NCBI RefSeq assembly: GCF_031846185.1
Contig: NZ_JAVRIF010000003.1
Span: forward strand, 485,528 to 549,527
Length of the DNA: 64,000 nt
DNA from: Thalassotalea_H castellviae
GTDB taxonomy: Bacteria; Pseudomonadota; Gammaproteobacteria; Enterobacterales; Alteromonadaceae
Direction of reading: 5' to 3'
This document shows, piece by piece, positions 36,996-45,970 of the stretch; position 1 is the first letter of the stretch, and every line of letters begins with the position of its first letter. The notes below the pieces were generated by a model that saw only the letters and a list, made by a program, of their open reading frames with translations, ran no database searches and was not told the DNA's origin. The position numbers and the translations under genes are program-made.

Positions 36996-37325
36996 TTATG
37001 GCAATGGGCGCCAGCCAATACAATCGATAGGATAACTCCCGATGCCATTAAAAAAATCAAGACAGGTATTTATTTCGCTACGAAAATACAAATCGGATGA
37101 CAGTGCATGACTGCCATGTAAGCTCATTTCGTGCATAACATGCCAAAATACTCGTTCTTTAGCATTACCCGGCGTATCGTCCATTACCTGTAGTAATGTC
37201 CATTCTTCCATTGTATCAATAATGAACTGATCCAATTCTGTATAGTGTAGAGATTTTTCAATGACAGCTTTAATATAAGCACTAATTTGTAGAATCTTCT
37301 CGTTGATAAACTGCTCAATTATCAT
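36996..37325 (-). CDS. hypothetical protein, 109 residues
   Basis: ATG 37325 is chosen because GGGGAAAG precedes it; an upstream frame from 37370 begins with a hydrophobic stretch and no ribosome site. The protein is mostly helical, with a central VFWHVMHEMSLHGSHAL and a final IDCIGWRPLP. No signal peptide or membrane segment remains with this start. I do not recognise the family. It sits between ampG and the cyclophilin gene on the same strand. Confidence 0.6.
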   Translation of the reverse strand: MIIEQFINEKILQISAYIKAVIEKSLHYTELDQFIIDTMEEWTLLQVMDDTPGNAKERVFWHVMHEMSLHGSHALSSDLYFRSEINTCLDFFNGIGSYPIDCIGWRPLP

Positions 37326-37539
37326 TTCTTTCCCCATTTCTAATAAACATACATACATGAGAAAGATCACAAAATTGCTTATTGTGAATTAATTCCGATT
37401 ATTATTTTAGTCAACTTGTAGCATGTAATACCTTATGTATCGTAGATAAAGTGTCACTTGTCAAAAGTCTATTGTGTGTTTTCTGGTAGCGCTTTGTAAG
37501 TTATAACTTTTTATTTTAGCCAATGCAGTGACTAAAAGC

Positions 37540-38124
37540 TTAAAACGCTGCGGGCAATAATGTTGCTTTTATTAAAATAATTGGCTCAAGGGGGACATCA
37601 CTCCAGGCCATTGATTCATCATAATCGGTTGCAACTGCTGACATAGCTTCAATTACTTCTTCACCTTCAATAATAGAACCAAATACGGCATAGCCCCATT
37701 TTCTGCCTGGGTCTAAGTTTTTATTATCGCTAACATTAAAAAAGAATTGTCGATTGGCAGTGTGTGGCCTATTTTCTTTGGCCATAGCAATGGTCCCCGA
37801 TTCATTTTTTAAACCATTTCCGGATTCATTCACAATGTTTTCATGTGTTTTTTTCATGGCAAAATCTTTATCATAACCACCGCCTTGCACGATAAAGTCT
37901 TTAATTACGCGATGAAAAACCGTGTTGTTATATTCACCTGTCACTACATAAGTGAGAAAGTTATCCACGGTAATTGGAGCTTTCACGCGATCTAACTCAA
38001 CAATAATAACCCCCATTGACGTTTCAAGTTTTACTTGAGGATATAAGTTATCAGGATCGAGATTTAGCTTATTTCCCTGGACAGCGAAAGACAGGGCAAG
38101 CAATAAAAAAGATAAATATTTCAT
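37540..38124 (-). CDS. periplasmic cyclophilin-type peptidyl-prolyl isomerase
   Basis: The 194 residues include a signal peptide (cleavage near AVQG) and a cyclophilin domain: VKLETSMGVIIVELD, NTVFHRVIKDFIVQGGGY with the catalytic Arg, IAMAKENRPHTANRQFFFNVSDN, and WGYAVFGSIIEGEEV. It speeds cis-trans isomerisation at proline in the periplasm, as PpiA does. It lies 40 bases after yajG and probably forms one operon with rlmG and yajG. Confidence 0.9.
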   Translation of the reverse strand: MKYLSFLLLALSFAVQGNKLNLDPDNLYPQVKLETSMGVIIVELDRVKAPITVDNFLTYVVTGEYNNTVFHRVIKDFIVQGGGYDKDFAMKKTHENIVNESGNGLKNESGTIAMAKENRPHTANRQFFFNVSDNKNLDPGRKWGYAVFGSIIEGEEVIEAMSAVATDYDESMAWSDVPLEPIILIKATLLPAAF

Positions 38125-38164
38125 AAGAATTCCTAAACTAAGCGGTTAGCGGCTAATCGAATTA

Positions 38165-38752
38165 TTATTTTAAAAATTGTTGGATTTCACTATCGTTAAC
38201 GATTAATGCGATAGTATCGCTAATCTGTTGGTTAAGGTTTCGCTCTAACACGGCTAAATCAGCAGATAACACGCCTTCACTACTGCCTTTATTTTTAAAA
38301 GTTTTTGTAAGTGTTTGTTCTTTTGCAGAAACTTTCGCAGTTAACGTTAATTGACTGGTGGTGTGATATTTCATTAAGGATTGGTAAACATCAACCTCTG
38401 CCGTATTAATAAATAACGCTATACTATTCATTGCATTGTTATTAATAGTTAAGCCGCTATTGATAAATGCTTGTTTCAATAAAGGGGTTAACACTGTATC
38501 AAGATGATCATGCGCGGGGATTAATTCAATCGCTTTTCCTTCTCGATGAATCGCCACAACATGACTATTTGCTCGCATGTCTGTTACTGTTAATTGAGCA
38601 GTCTTCATGGCATGAAAATTCGATTTTACCACAGGTGTTTGTGGTGCAATCACCATCTTATTTGTTGTGTTTGCGCAAGCGGTTAACAGTACAAGTGTTA
38701 AACCCGCGGCGAGTTTGTTCAATTGAGCCTTGATATGAGCAATTGTATGCAT
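38165..38752 (-). CDS. yajG: YajG-family outer-membrane lipoprotein
   Basis: The 195-residue protein has a lipobox LLTAC (Cys26) after a signal peptide. The mature part matches YajG: VVKSN, a TVTDMRANSHVVAI segment, and LTLTAKVSAKEQTLTKTFKNKGSSEG. Its role is unknown; the family is widespread in Gammaproteobacteria. The start lies 3 bases after the rlmG stop, so the two are cotranscribed. Confidence 0.85.
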   Translation of the reverse strand: MHTIAHIKAQLNKLAAGLTLVLLTACANTTNKMVIAPQTPVVKSNFHAMKTAQLTVTDMRANSHVVAIHREGKAIELIPAHDHLDTVLTPLLKQAFINSGLTINNNAMNSIALFINTAEVDVYQSLMKYHTTSQLTLTAKVSAKEQTLTKTFKNKGSSEGVLSADLAVLERNLNQQISDTIALIVNDSEIQQFLK

Positions 38753-38755
38753 AAT

Positions 38756-39898
38756 TTATTTCTTAATGGCCGATAATATGACGAATTTATCATTACTGGC
38801 GATGAGTTTCTCATTACCAAAAATGCGTTGTAATTTGATATGATAACCAAGTTGTCTATTGCCAACAATACGTAATTCCCCGCCTTTTTTTAGGGCGCGA
38901 TAACTATCTTTAAACATTTGCCAAGCAATATGATCGGTTGTGGCATTTTGTTGATGAAAAGGAGGATTACATAATATTAGATCAACACTTTGTGGCTCAA
39001 TATCTGTTAAACAATCATTGACAATAAACTCACAGTTATCAGTACTTTCTGGAAAATTAACTTGAACATTTTCTTTCGCTGAGGCAACTGCCATATAAGA
39101 CTCATCAGTGAAGGTTAAGTGTGTTTTCGGATTGTCTTTAAGTAACGAAAGCCCAACAACGCCATTTCCGCAGCCTAAATCAATAACTTTTTTATCGTTG
39201 GTTAAGCTAGGTAAATTCTGGATAAACAAGCGAGCACCAATGTCTAATTTTTCTCTGGCAAAAACATTAGCATAGTTTTTAATGATTATTTGACTGTTGT
39301 CTAACTGCCAAGATTTGGTTGTTTGTTGAGGGGGTTCCTGCAACGCCGGATCAAATTGACAAAAAACTAAGCGCGCTTTTTTTACTGCTAACGAGGTTTT
39401 GGTGATCCCTAAGTGTTTTTCAAATAGTTTTAATGTCGATGTTTGAATACTTTTCGCTTTATCGCTGGCAATAAAATGTGTGTCGGGAGTTAAAATTTTT
39501 CTAATTTTACCAAGTTGCTCAACCATTAAGTTTTTACTTTTTGGGATTTTATAGAGAATAACATCTGCGGCGTTAGGTAAGTTGTCTAAACTTGAGCATT
39601 GATTGATTTTGGTTAATGGTAAATGGTTTTGTTCACCATTGTGAACTAACGCCAATTGACTAATATACGAGTCCGTTATTGTCTGTACTGTGTTATTGGT
39701 AAAATTTAAGCTAATGGCGCCAAAGTTATCATTGAATATTAATACGCTTGAATTATTTGTTATTAAATGATTATCAGAAACATAATTTACTAAATACTCA
39801 TCGGCTGCATCCCATGCCTGTAAACTGCGGTTAACCTGATTAATCGGGTAACGATCGAGAAATAAATTTTTGTCATTGATAATAAAGGGACTAAACAT
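38756..39898 (-). CDS. rlmG: 23S rRNA (guanine-N2)-methyltransferase RlmG
   Basis: The 380-residue protein has the two-domain plan of RlmG/RsmC methyltransferases. The N-terminal domain lacks a good SAM site; the C-terminal domain has VIDLGCGNGVVGLSLL for SAM and the target-base motif LILCNPPFHQQ. In E. coli RlmG methylates G1835 of 23S rRNA. Length matches E. coli RlmG (378) better than RsmC (343), but the two are close relatives. Confidence 0.85.
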   Translation of the reverse strand: MFSPFIINDKNLFLDRYPINQVNRSLQAWDAADEYLVNYVSDNHLITNNSSVLIFNDNFGAISLNFTNNTVQTITDSYISQLALVHNGEQNHLPLTKINQCSSLDNLPNAADVILYKIPKSKNLMVEQLGKIRKILTPDTHFIASDKAKSIQTSTLKLFEKHLGITKTSLAVKKARLVFCQFDPALQEPPQQTTKSWQLDNSQIIIKNYANVFAREKLDIGARLFIQNLPSLTNDKKVIDLGCGNGVVGLSLLKDNPKTHLTFTDESYMAVASAKENVQVNFPESTDNCEFIVNDCLTDIEPQSVDLILCNPPFHQQNATTDHIAWQMFKDSYRALKKGGELRIVGNRQLGYHIKLQRIFGNEKLIASNDKFVILSAIKK

Positions 39899-40111
39899 AG
39901 ATAATTAAGCTACTAATATTGCTAGATGAAAGGTAACTATTGTGCCAAAATTCGGCTCTCGTCACTAGGGTAAATTAAGAAGAAGCCGATTAAAATTTCA
40001 TTAAGTGGAGCAAGTGTTGCTTACTATCCTAATTTTATTGATTTTAGTGAAAGTAAAAGACTGACAAAACAACTTTATCAAGAAATTGCTTGGCGACAAG
40101 ATAAAATTGCT

Positions 40112-40561
40112 ATGTTTGGCAAAATGGTCGATATTCCAAGACTTCAAGCTTGGTTTGGTGATAATAATGCGAGTTATACTTATTCGAAATTAACGTTATT
40201 CCCGCTTAATTGGACGCGTCATTTATTAGAGTTTAAACAACAGGTGAGTGAGTTTTGTCAGCAAGAATTTAATGCCATGCTGGCTAATTGCTATCGTGAT
40301 CATCGAGACTCGGTTAGCTGGCACAGTGATGATGAACCTGAGCTAGGAGAACAGCCAATCATTGCATCGTTATCGTTTGGTTGCCAGCGCATGTTTCATT
40401 TAAAGCATAAAGGCAGTGGAGAAAGCGTTAAATTACCCTTACAATCTGGCAGCTTGTTAGTTATGTCGGGGGATACACAAAAAAACTGGCAACATGCTAT
40501 CCATAAAAGTCGTGTTGAACAATCAATGAGAATTAATTTAACGTTTCGAAATATCCAATAA
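40112..40561 (+). CDS. AlkB-like Fe(II)/2-oxoglutarate dioxygenase
   Basis: The part from ATG 40112 has 149 residues: IPRLQAWFGDNNASYTYS, the iron ligands His and Asp in WHSDDEPELG, the final His in WQHAIHK, and the 2-oxoglutarate Arg in MRINLTFR. Such enzymes remove alkyl groups from nucleic acid bases. Related proteins carry about 45 more residues, and an open frame that looks homologous (AYYPNFIDFS, EIAWRQDK) runs upstream of the ATG to a stop at 39971. It has no ATG, GTG or TTG, so the true start is probably a rare ATT (39974, 39989 or 39995), or the start was lost. Confidence 0.8.
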   Translation: MFGKMVDIPRLQAWFGDNNASYTYSKLTLFPLNWTRHLLEFKQQVSEFCQQEFNAMLANCYRDHRDSVSWHSDDEPELGEQPIIASLSFGCQRMFHLKHKGSGESVKLPLQSGSLLVMSGDTQKNWQHAIHKSRVEQSMRINLTFRNIQ

Positions 40562-40698
40562 ATTTATTTGCTATTGTTTTTGTTGTTTGAGCAGTAGCTT
40601 AGCGTTATTTCTTAAAGATAGACATCTAGACTGATGGCACAATGAGCCATCAATACTAGAATTAAAGTTATAAATATAAAATAAACAGGGATCAGCCA

Positions 40699-41022
40699 AT
40701 GACCGTTGAAAGCATTATTGAAGAAAAATTATTATCTGCATTTTCCCCTTTACACCTTGATGTCATAAATGAAAGTCATCAGCATAATGTAGCACCAGGA
40801 AGTGAGTCTCATTTTAAAGTGATCATTGTTTCAAATAGTTTTGAAGGTGAACGTTTAATTAAAAGACATCGCGCTATCAATGAGGTATTAGCGACAGAGT
40901 TAGCTGAAAAAATTCATGCTTTAGCGTTGCATACTTATACAGAAAAAGAATGGCATGATTATTATGAAGCTAATACTCCTTTATCACCTAAATGTTTAGG
41001 TGGCGGGAAAAAATCCGCGTAA
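40699..41022 (+). CDS. bolA: BolA-family protein
   Basis: The 107-residue protein has the BolA pattern: IEEKLLSAFSPLHLDVINESHQHN, with the conserved His-Asn region, SESHFKVIIVSNSFEGERLIKRHRAINEVLATEL and a helical end AEKIHALALHTYTEKEW. BolA proteins bind monothiol glutaredoxin through a shared 2Fe-2S cluster and affect morphology and stress response. The C-terminal TPLSPKCLGGG is family-typical. A terminator follows. Confidence 0.92.
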   Translation: MTVESIIEEKLLSAFSPLHLDVINESHQHNVAPGSESHFKVIIVSNSFEGERLIKRHRAINEVLATELAEKIHALALHTYTEKEWHDYYEANTPLSPKCLGGGKKSA

Positions 41023-41036
41023 TCATGAATAAAATC

Positions 41037-41071
41037 AAAAATGGCTGCTACCTCTTAGTGGCCATTTTTTT
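41037..41071 (+). terminator. rho-independent terminator of bolA
   Basis: AAAAATGGC (41037-41045) pairs with GCCATTTTT (41061-41069), followed by T to 41071, 15 bases after the bolA stop. Confidence 0.8.
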
Positions 41072-41160
41072 ATCTTAGTACTTAATAATTATTTCATTCA
41101 GTTGAAGAATCTGGTATTTGTTCTCTTTATAAAAACTATAAATAAAATCTGGGAAAATTC

Positions 41161-41703
41161 ATGTCTCTTAAATGGTTAGAAAATACCATTTCATCTATAG
41201 ATAAATTTACCGACTACACGGGGAAACTCATCGCTTGGTTAACCTTTGCTATGGTGGTGGTAAGTTTTGTTATTGTGTTATTGCGTTATGCGTTTAATCT
41301 TGGTTGGGTTGCCATGCAAGAATCTGTTTTGTATTTTCATGCCATGGTTTTTATGCTTGGCGCTGCGTACACCTTAAAAGTAGATGGTCATGTCCGTGTG
41401 GATATTTTTTATCAACGTTTTTCGAAAAAACAACAAGCGATGGTAAATTTGTTCGGTGCATTATTTTTACTTGCGCCTGTGTGTATCACTATTTTTATCA
41501 TCAGTTTTGATTATGTCGTTATTGCTTGGCAAATTATGGAAAAATCAAGTGAAGCGGGCGGCTTACCCATAGTTTTTATCAATAAATCACTCATTTTATT
41601 ACTTGCTATTACCTTGTTATTACAAGGTGTGGCGGAAATAGGGCGGAATTTTTTGATTGTCACAACTCGTGCTCAGACAACTGAACAAAAAGGAGGCAAC
41701 TAA
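41161..41703 (+). CDS. TRAP transporter small permease (DctQ type)
   Basis: The 180-residue protein has four membrane helices (about 20-42, 55-75, 93-117, 133-155) and the DctQ pattern WVAMQESVLYFHAMVFMLGAAYTLKVDGHVRVDIFY. It works with the large permease to import a carboxylate-type solute driven by a Na+ or H+ gradient. Its stop overlaps the next start by one base (TAATG), so the two are translationally coupled. Confidence 0.92.
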   Translation: MSLKWLENTISSIDKFTDYTGKLIAWLTFAMVVVSFVIVLLRYAFNLGWVAMQESVLYFHAMVFMLGAAYTLKVDGHVRVDIFYQRFSKKQQAMVNLFGALFLLAPVCITIFIISFDYVVIAWQIMEKSSEAGGLPIVFINKSLILLLAITLLLQGVAEIGRNFLIVTTRAQTTEQKGGN

Positions 41704-43088
41704 TGGAGTATATTGCTTTATTGATGTTTGTTGTTGTATGTTTGGTTTTGCTATTAGGGTATCCGGTTGCGCTTTCTTTGGCGGGAACGGCCTTAATTTT
41801 TGCTGGTTTAGGCAGTGTTTTTAATATTTTTGAACCCGCTTTTTTAACTGCGTTACCTAGCCGAATCTATGGCGTCATGAACAATCAAACGTTATTAGCG
41901 GTACCCTTATTTGTTTTTATGGGGGCAATGCTAGAGCGCTCAAAAATTGCGGAAAACTTACTCAACGCCATGTCGGTATTATTTGGCCGCTTTAATGGCG
42001 GACTAGGTATCTCAGTGACTTTAGTGGGAATGTTGCTGGCAGCAAGTACAGGTATCGTTGGCGCGACAGTTGTTACTATGGGCTTATTGTCATTACCGAC
42101 AATGTTAAAACGTGGTTATAACCCTCAATTTTCTACCGGCATTATATGTGCAACGGGAACCTTAGGGCAGATCATTCCCCCCTCTATTGCTCTAGTTTTA
42201 TTAGGGGATGTTTTATCAAGTGCATATCAAAAAGCCCAACTTCAAATGGGGATATTTAGCCCTGAAACGGTTTCCGTAGGAGATCTATTTGCTGGCGCTG
42301 TGATCCCAGGGTTGATTTTGGTTTTCTTATATATGCTCTATTGTTTGATTTATGCTTATTTAAAACCAAATGAAGTACCAAGTTTAACTCCACAAGATAT
42401 CAAAGAGATTCAAGGGAATAGATCAAAAACGTCATTAATGCTATCGGCTTTGGTGCCACCTTTGTTGCTAATGTTTGCTGTGCTTGGTTCCATATTACTT
42501 GGTTTTGCTACACCTACTGAGGCTGCAGGAGTAGGTGCGATTGGCGCGGTAATTTTGGCATTGTTTCAAAAGCAACTCTCTCGTGAAAATTTAATAGCGG
42601 TGATGCAAAGTACGGTTAAAATTACTTCTATGGTGTTTTTAATCTTAATCGGAGCTAGTTTATTTTCATTGGTTTTCCGAGGTTTTGGCGGAGAAGAACT
42701 CGTTCAAGGTTTTTTTGAAGGTATGCCTGGTGGTGTCGTAGGTGCAACCTTAATCGTCATGTTAGTTATTTTCTTATTAGGGTTTATTTTAGACTTTATC
42801 GAAATTACTTTTGTCGTTGTGCCTATTGTTGCGCCTATTTTATTAGCGATGGGGTTAGATCCCATTTGGCTAGGCATTATGATAGCCATCAATTTGCAAA
42901 CCTCTTTTTTAACACCTCCTTTTGGTTTTGCGTTATTTTATTTACGCGGTGTCGCCGATAAAGCGATTAAAACATCCGCGATTTATCGGGGGGTTATTCC
43001 CTTTATATTGATGCAATTATTGTTATTATTAGCGCTTGCTAAGTGGCCTGAATTAATCACTTGGCTACCTTCAGTCATTTATGGGTAG
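41703..43088 (+). CDS. TRAP transporter large permease (DctM type)
   Basis: The 461-residue protein is strongly hydrophobic with about 12-14 segments. DctM signatures include VPLFVFMGAMLERSKIAENLL, GTLGQIIPPSIALVLLGD and LGFATPTEAAGVGAIGA. It is the main transport subunit of a TRAP system. GGAGG lies in the end of the dctQ-like gene. The specificity comes from the binding protein that follows. Confidence 0.94.
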   Translation: MEYIALLMFVVVCLVLLLGYPVALSLAGTALIFAGLGSVFNIFEPAFLTALPSRIYGVMNNQTLLAVPLFVFMGAMLERSKIAENLLNAMSVLFGRFNGGLGISVTLVGMLLAASTGIVGATVVTMGLLSLPTMLKRGYNPQFSTGIICATGTLGQIIPPSIALVLLGDVLSSAYQKAQLQMGIFSPETVSVGDLFAGAVIPGLILVFLYMLYCLIYAYLKPNEVPSLTPQDIKEIQGNRSKTSLMLSALVPPLLLMFAVLGSILLGFATPTEAAGVGAIGAVILALFQKQLSRENLIAVMQSTVKITSMVFLILIGASLFSLVFRGFGGEELVQGFFEGMPGGVVGATLIVMLVIFLLGFILDFIEITFVVVPIVAPILLAMGLDPIWLGIMIAINLQTSFLTPPFGFALFYLRGVADKAIKTSAIYRGVIPFILMQLLLLLALAKWPELITWLPSVIYG

Positions 43089-43155
43089 TGAGCCGCTAAC
43101 TCTAAGAAATCAGGCCGCTGAAAGGCGACTATAAAAAGAAAAATATGGAAAAATT

Positions 43156-44250
43156 ATGAAAAAATCACGATTAAAATCTTTCGCGTTGCTTGTTTTTACA
43201 ACCGTTGTTCTTTTGGGATGCGGTGAAAAAGACAAAACCATTTCGACAGTGGCCGATAAAGCCGAAACATTCCAGTGGAAACTTGTGACTTCTTGGCCGA
43301 AGAACTTTCCTGGATTAGGCATGGCACCTGAAAAATTTGCTCAATATGTTGATGAAATGAGTGGTGGTCGATTAACCGTTAAAGTGTATGGGGCTGGTGA
43401 ATTAGTGCCTGGTTTTGAAGTCTTTGATGCTGTCTCGCAAGGGACCGTACAAATGGGACACAGTGGGGCTTACTATTGGAAAGGGAAAATGCCGGCAGCA
43501 CCTATTTTTAGCGCTATCCCTTTTGGTATGACAGCTACGGAATTTAATGCCTGGTTACACTACGGTGGAGGCTTGGCGCTTTGGCAAGAGCTGTATCAAC
43601 CGTTTGGTGTAGTCCCTATGGCAGGCGGTAATTCTGGAGCACAATTTGCTGGTTGGTTTAAAAAAGAAATTAATTCGATTGAAGACCTTAAAGGGTTAAA
43701 AATGCGAATTCCTGGTTTAGGAGGAGAAGTATTAAAACGCGCTGGCGCGATCCCAGTTACCTTAACGGGCGGTGAAATTTTTTCTTCATTACAAAGTGGC
43801 GCTATTGATGCCTCTGAATGGGTTGGTCCATATAATGATTTAGCTTTTGGTTTTCATCAAGTGGCAGAATATTATTATTCTTCCGTTTGGCATGAAACAG
43901 GAACAACTTTAGAGTTTCTAGTCAACGAAAAAGCGTTAAATGCATTGCCAAAAGACTTACAGAAAATTGTTGAAATTGCTGCTCGTGCAGTCAATGAAGA
44001 TACGTTAGATGAATACAATGCGCGTAATAATAATGCTTTGAAAGACTTAGTTAAAAAACATCAAGTTAAGTTGCGACAGTTTCCACCCGAGGTGATGCAA
44101 GCCTTAAAAGGTTACACCGAAGAAGTGCTTTCTGAACAAGCTGAAAATGATGAGAATTTTGCTAAAGTATGGTCGTCTTATAGTGAGTTTTTACAAACAA
44201 TGCGAGAATACAACGATTTAACTTTAAAAGAGTACTATCAAAATAGATAA
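43156..44250 (+). CDS. TRAP transporter substrate-binding lipoprotein (DctP/TakP-like)
   Basis: The 364-residue protein has a lipobox (LLGCG, Cys22) so it is anchored in a membrane. The mature part has FQWKLVTSWPKNFPGLGMAPEKFAQYVDEMSGGRLTV, LKMRIPGLGGEVLKRAGAIPVTL and SSLQSGAIDASEWVGPYND. This layout resembles binding proteins such as TakP of Rhodobacter, which bind 2-oxo acids with a metal; the Glu and Trp of ASEWVGP are in the right place. A 2-oxo acid or similar carboxylate is the inferred substrate. It is the third gene of the operon. Confidence 0.9.
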   Translation: MKKSRLKSFALLVFTTVVLLGCGEKDKTISTVADKAETFQWKLVTSWPKNFPGLGMAPEKFAQYVDEMSGGRLTVKVYGAGELVPGFEVFDAVSQGTVQMGHSGAYYWKGKMPAAPIFSAIPFGMTATEFNAWLHYGGGLALWQELYQPFGVVPMAGGNSGAQFAGWFKKEINSIEDLKGLKMRIPGLGGEVLKRAGAIPVTLTGGEIFSSLQSGAIDASEWVGPYNDLAFGFHQVAEYYYSSVWHETGTTLEFLVNEKALNALPKDLQKIVEIAARAVNEDTLDEYNARNNNALKDLVKKHQVKLRQFPPEVMQALKGYTEEVLSEQAENDENFAKVWSSYSEFLQTMREYNDLTLKEYYQNR

Positions 44251-44268
44251 TACTCTTTAAATAAAATA

Positions 44269-44306
44269 CAGATATTTCATTTGGTTAGGTGAAATATCTG
44301 ATTTAA
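44269..44306 (+). terminator. hairpin after the TRAP operon
   Basis: CAGATATTTCA (44269-44279) and TGAAATATCTG (44290-44300) form a perfect 11-base stem 19 bases after the stop, followed by ATTTAAT. The T run is imperfect, so terminator function is probable. Confidence 0.6.
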
Positions 44307-44405
44307 TATAACTGCTCGTACCTCTTATTTTTCTCAGCAGAGTAAACTATGCGGCAACTTTCGAGCATCCAGCCGAATTAATCGATTTAATGAGAAGGTT
44401 TTTTT

Positions 44406-45596
44406 ATGGTTATCAAACCAAAAATTCGTGGTTTTATTTGTACAAATGCACACCCGACGGGTTGTGAAGCTCATGTAAACGAGCAAATTGCTTATGTTAA
44501 AGCACATGAGCAATCAGACGTTAAGCCGAAAAATGTCTTAGTGATTGGTTCATCAACAGGTTATGGGCTAGCCTCTCGTATTACTGCAGCTTTTGGCAAT
44601 AAAGCCAATACGTTAGGTATTTTCTTTGAAAAACCGCCAACAGAGAAGAAAACGGCTAGTGCTGGTTGGTATAATACCTCAGCGTTTCAAAAAGCGGCGG
44701 ATGCTGAAGGATTATGGTCTAAAAATATCAACGGTGATGCGTTTTCTCATGAAGTTAAAGCGAAAGCAATTGAAACAATTAAAGCGGAATTAGGTGAAAT
44801 TGATCTCGTGGTTTATAGCTTGGCTTCACCTCGCAGAACGGATCCTGATACGGGTGAAGTTTATTCTTCAACCCTTAAGCCAATTGGACAAAGTGTTACC
44901 ACGAAAAATTTAAATACCTCTAAGCGTATTATTGATTCAGTATCTGTGGAAGCAGCCAGTGAAGAAGAAATTCAAGGTACTATCGATGTGATGGGTGGTG
45001 CAGATTGGGAATTATGGATCAAAGCATTGAACGAAGCGGGTGTTTTATCAAGTAATTTCAAAAGTGTTGCTTATACCTATATTGGTAAAGAGTTAACGTG
45101 GCCTATTTATGGTAAAGCGACCATTGGTAAAGCGAAAGAAGATTTAGATAGAGCGGCAGCGGCTATCAATGAGTCAACTAAAAGTATTAATGGTTCAGCA
45201 CATGTTACTTCATTGAATGCAGTTGTTACTCAAGCAAGCTCCGCAATTCCTATTATGCCTTTATATATTTCAGCAATGTTTAAAGTGATGAAAGAAGATG
45301 GAACATACGAAGGATGTATCGAGCAAATTCAAAATTTATTTATTGAAAATATATACAGCGAGTCACCAAGGCTTGATGAACAGAACCGTTACCGTCAAAA
45401 CTATAAAGAACTAGAAGATAGTGTTCAGCAACGTGTGACTGACATTTGGAATACGGTAGAAACAGAAACAATTGACGAATTAACCGATTATGTTGGTTAC
45501 CACAACGAATTTATTCGTTTATTTGGTTTTGGTATCGATAGTGTCGATTATGATGCCGATGTGAATCCTGTGACGGAAATTAATCATTTACTTTAA
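44406..45596 (+). CDS. fabV: trans-2-enoyl-ACP/CoA reductase FabV
   Basis: The 396-residue protein begins with the FabV pattern GFICTNAHPTGCEAHVNEQIAYVK. The nucleotide-binding VLVIGSSTGYGLASRI, the VVYSLASPRR segment and the active-site AYTYIGKELTWPIYGKATIGKAK (Tyr-x8-Lys) follow. It performs the NADH-dependent last step of fatty-acid elongation; FabV replaces FabI in many marine bacteria and is tolerant to triclosan. GAGAAGG lies before the ATG. No other fab gene is adjacent. Confidence 0.95.
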   Translation: MVIKPKIRGFICTNAHPTGCEAHVNEQIAYVKAHEQSDVKPKNVLVIGSSTGYGLASRITAAFGNKANTLGIFFEKPPTEKKTASAGWYNTSAFQKAADAEGLWSKNINGDAFSHEVKAKAIETIKAELGEIDLVVYSLASPRRTDPDTGEVYSSTLKPIGQSVTTKNLNTSKRIIDSVSVEAASEEEIQGTIDVMGGADWELWIKALNEAGVLSSNFKSVAYTYIGKELTWPIYGKATIGKAKEDLDRAAAAINESTKSINGSAHVTSLNAVVTQASSAIPIMPLYISAMFKVMKEDGTYEGCIEQIQNLFIENIYSESPRLDEQNRYRQNYKELEDSVQQRVTDIWNTVETETIDELTDYVGYHNEFIRLFGFGIDSVDYDADVNPVTEINHLL

Positions 45597-45633
45597 ATAA
45601 CGAGTAACTGGATAAAACCAGCTGATTTATCTC

Positions 45634-45664
45634 AAAAAAACCGACATTTTATGTCGGTTTTTTT
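45634..45664 (+). terminator. rho-independent terminator of fabV
   Basis: CCGACAT (45641-45647) and ATGTCGG (45651-45657), extended by A and T runs on either side, form a strong terminator 37 bases after the fabV stop. Confidence 0.85.
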
Positions 45665-45868
45665 ATCTCTTTATCATTATTTGTTGCTTTTGTGAGCAAA
45701 ATTAAATTTATTCGACTAAATTGTAATTTAAAGTAACGCAGAGCATAGAATAATTTAGAGCTTTTGTGTTAAAATCGCGCCAGAAATTTAAACTTAGAGC
45801 CGGTAGGACTTGTTTTTCTATTTTTATTAGAAAAATAAGTAACTTACTGAAATACACTGAAATCGATC

Positions 45869-45929
45869 ATTTACTTTACCTAATTGAATTATAAGTCATT
45901 TGAGTTATAGCTTGTTTAGGTAAGTAAAT
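45869..45929 (+). ncRNA. candidate structured leader of nqrA
   Basis: Arms ATTTACTTTACCTAA (45869-45883) and TTAGGTAAGTAAAT (45916-45929) pair over 14 bases with one bulged T, and a smaller hairpin (TATAA with TTATA) lies between. It ends 41 bases before the nqrA ATG. The structure is visible; any regulatory role is inference. The rest of 45666-45868 holds only a weak promoter-like TTAAAAT near 45770 and nothing else I can name. Confidence 0.4.
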
Positions 45930-45970
45930 AGTTGATTTTGATACTCCCATCAAAAGTAGTGCAAGTGTTT

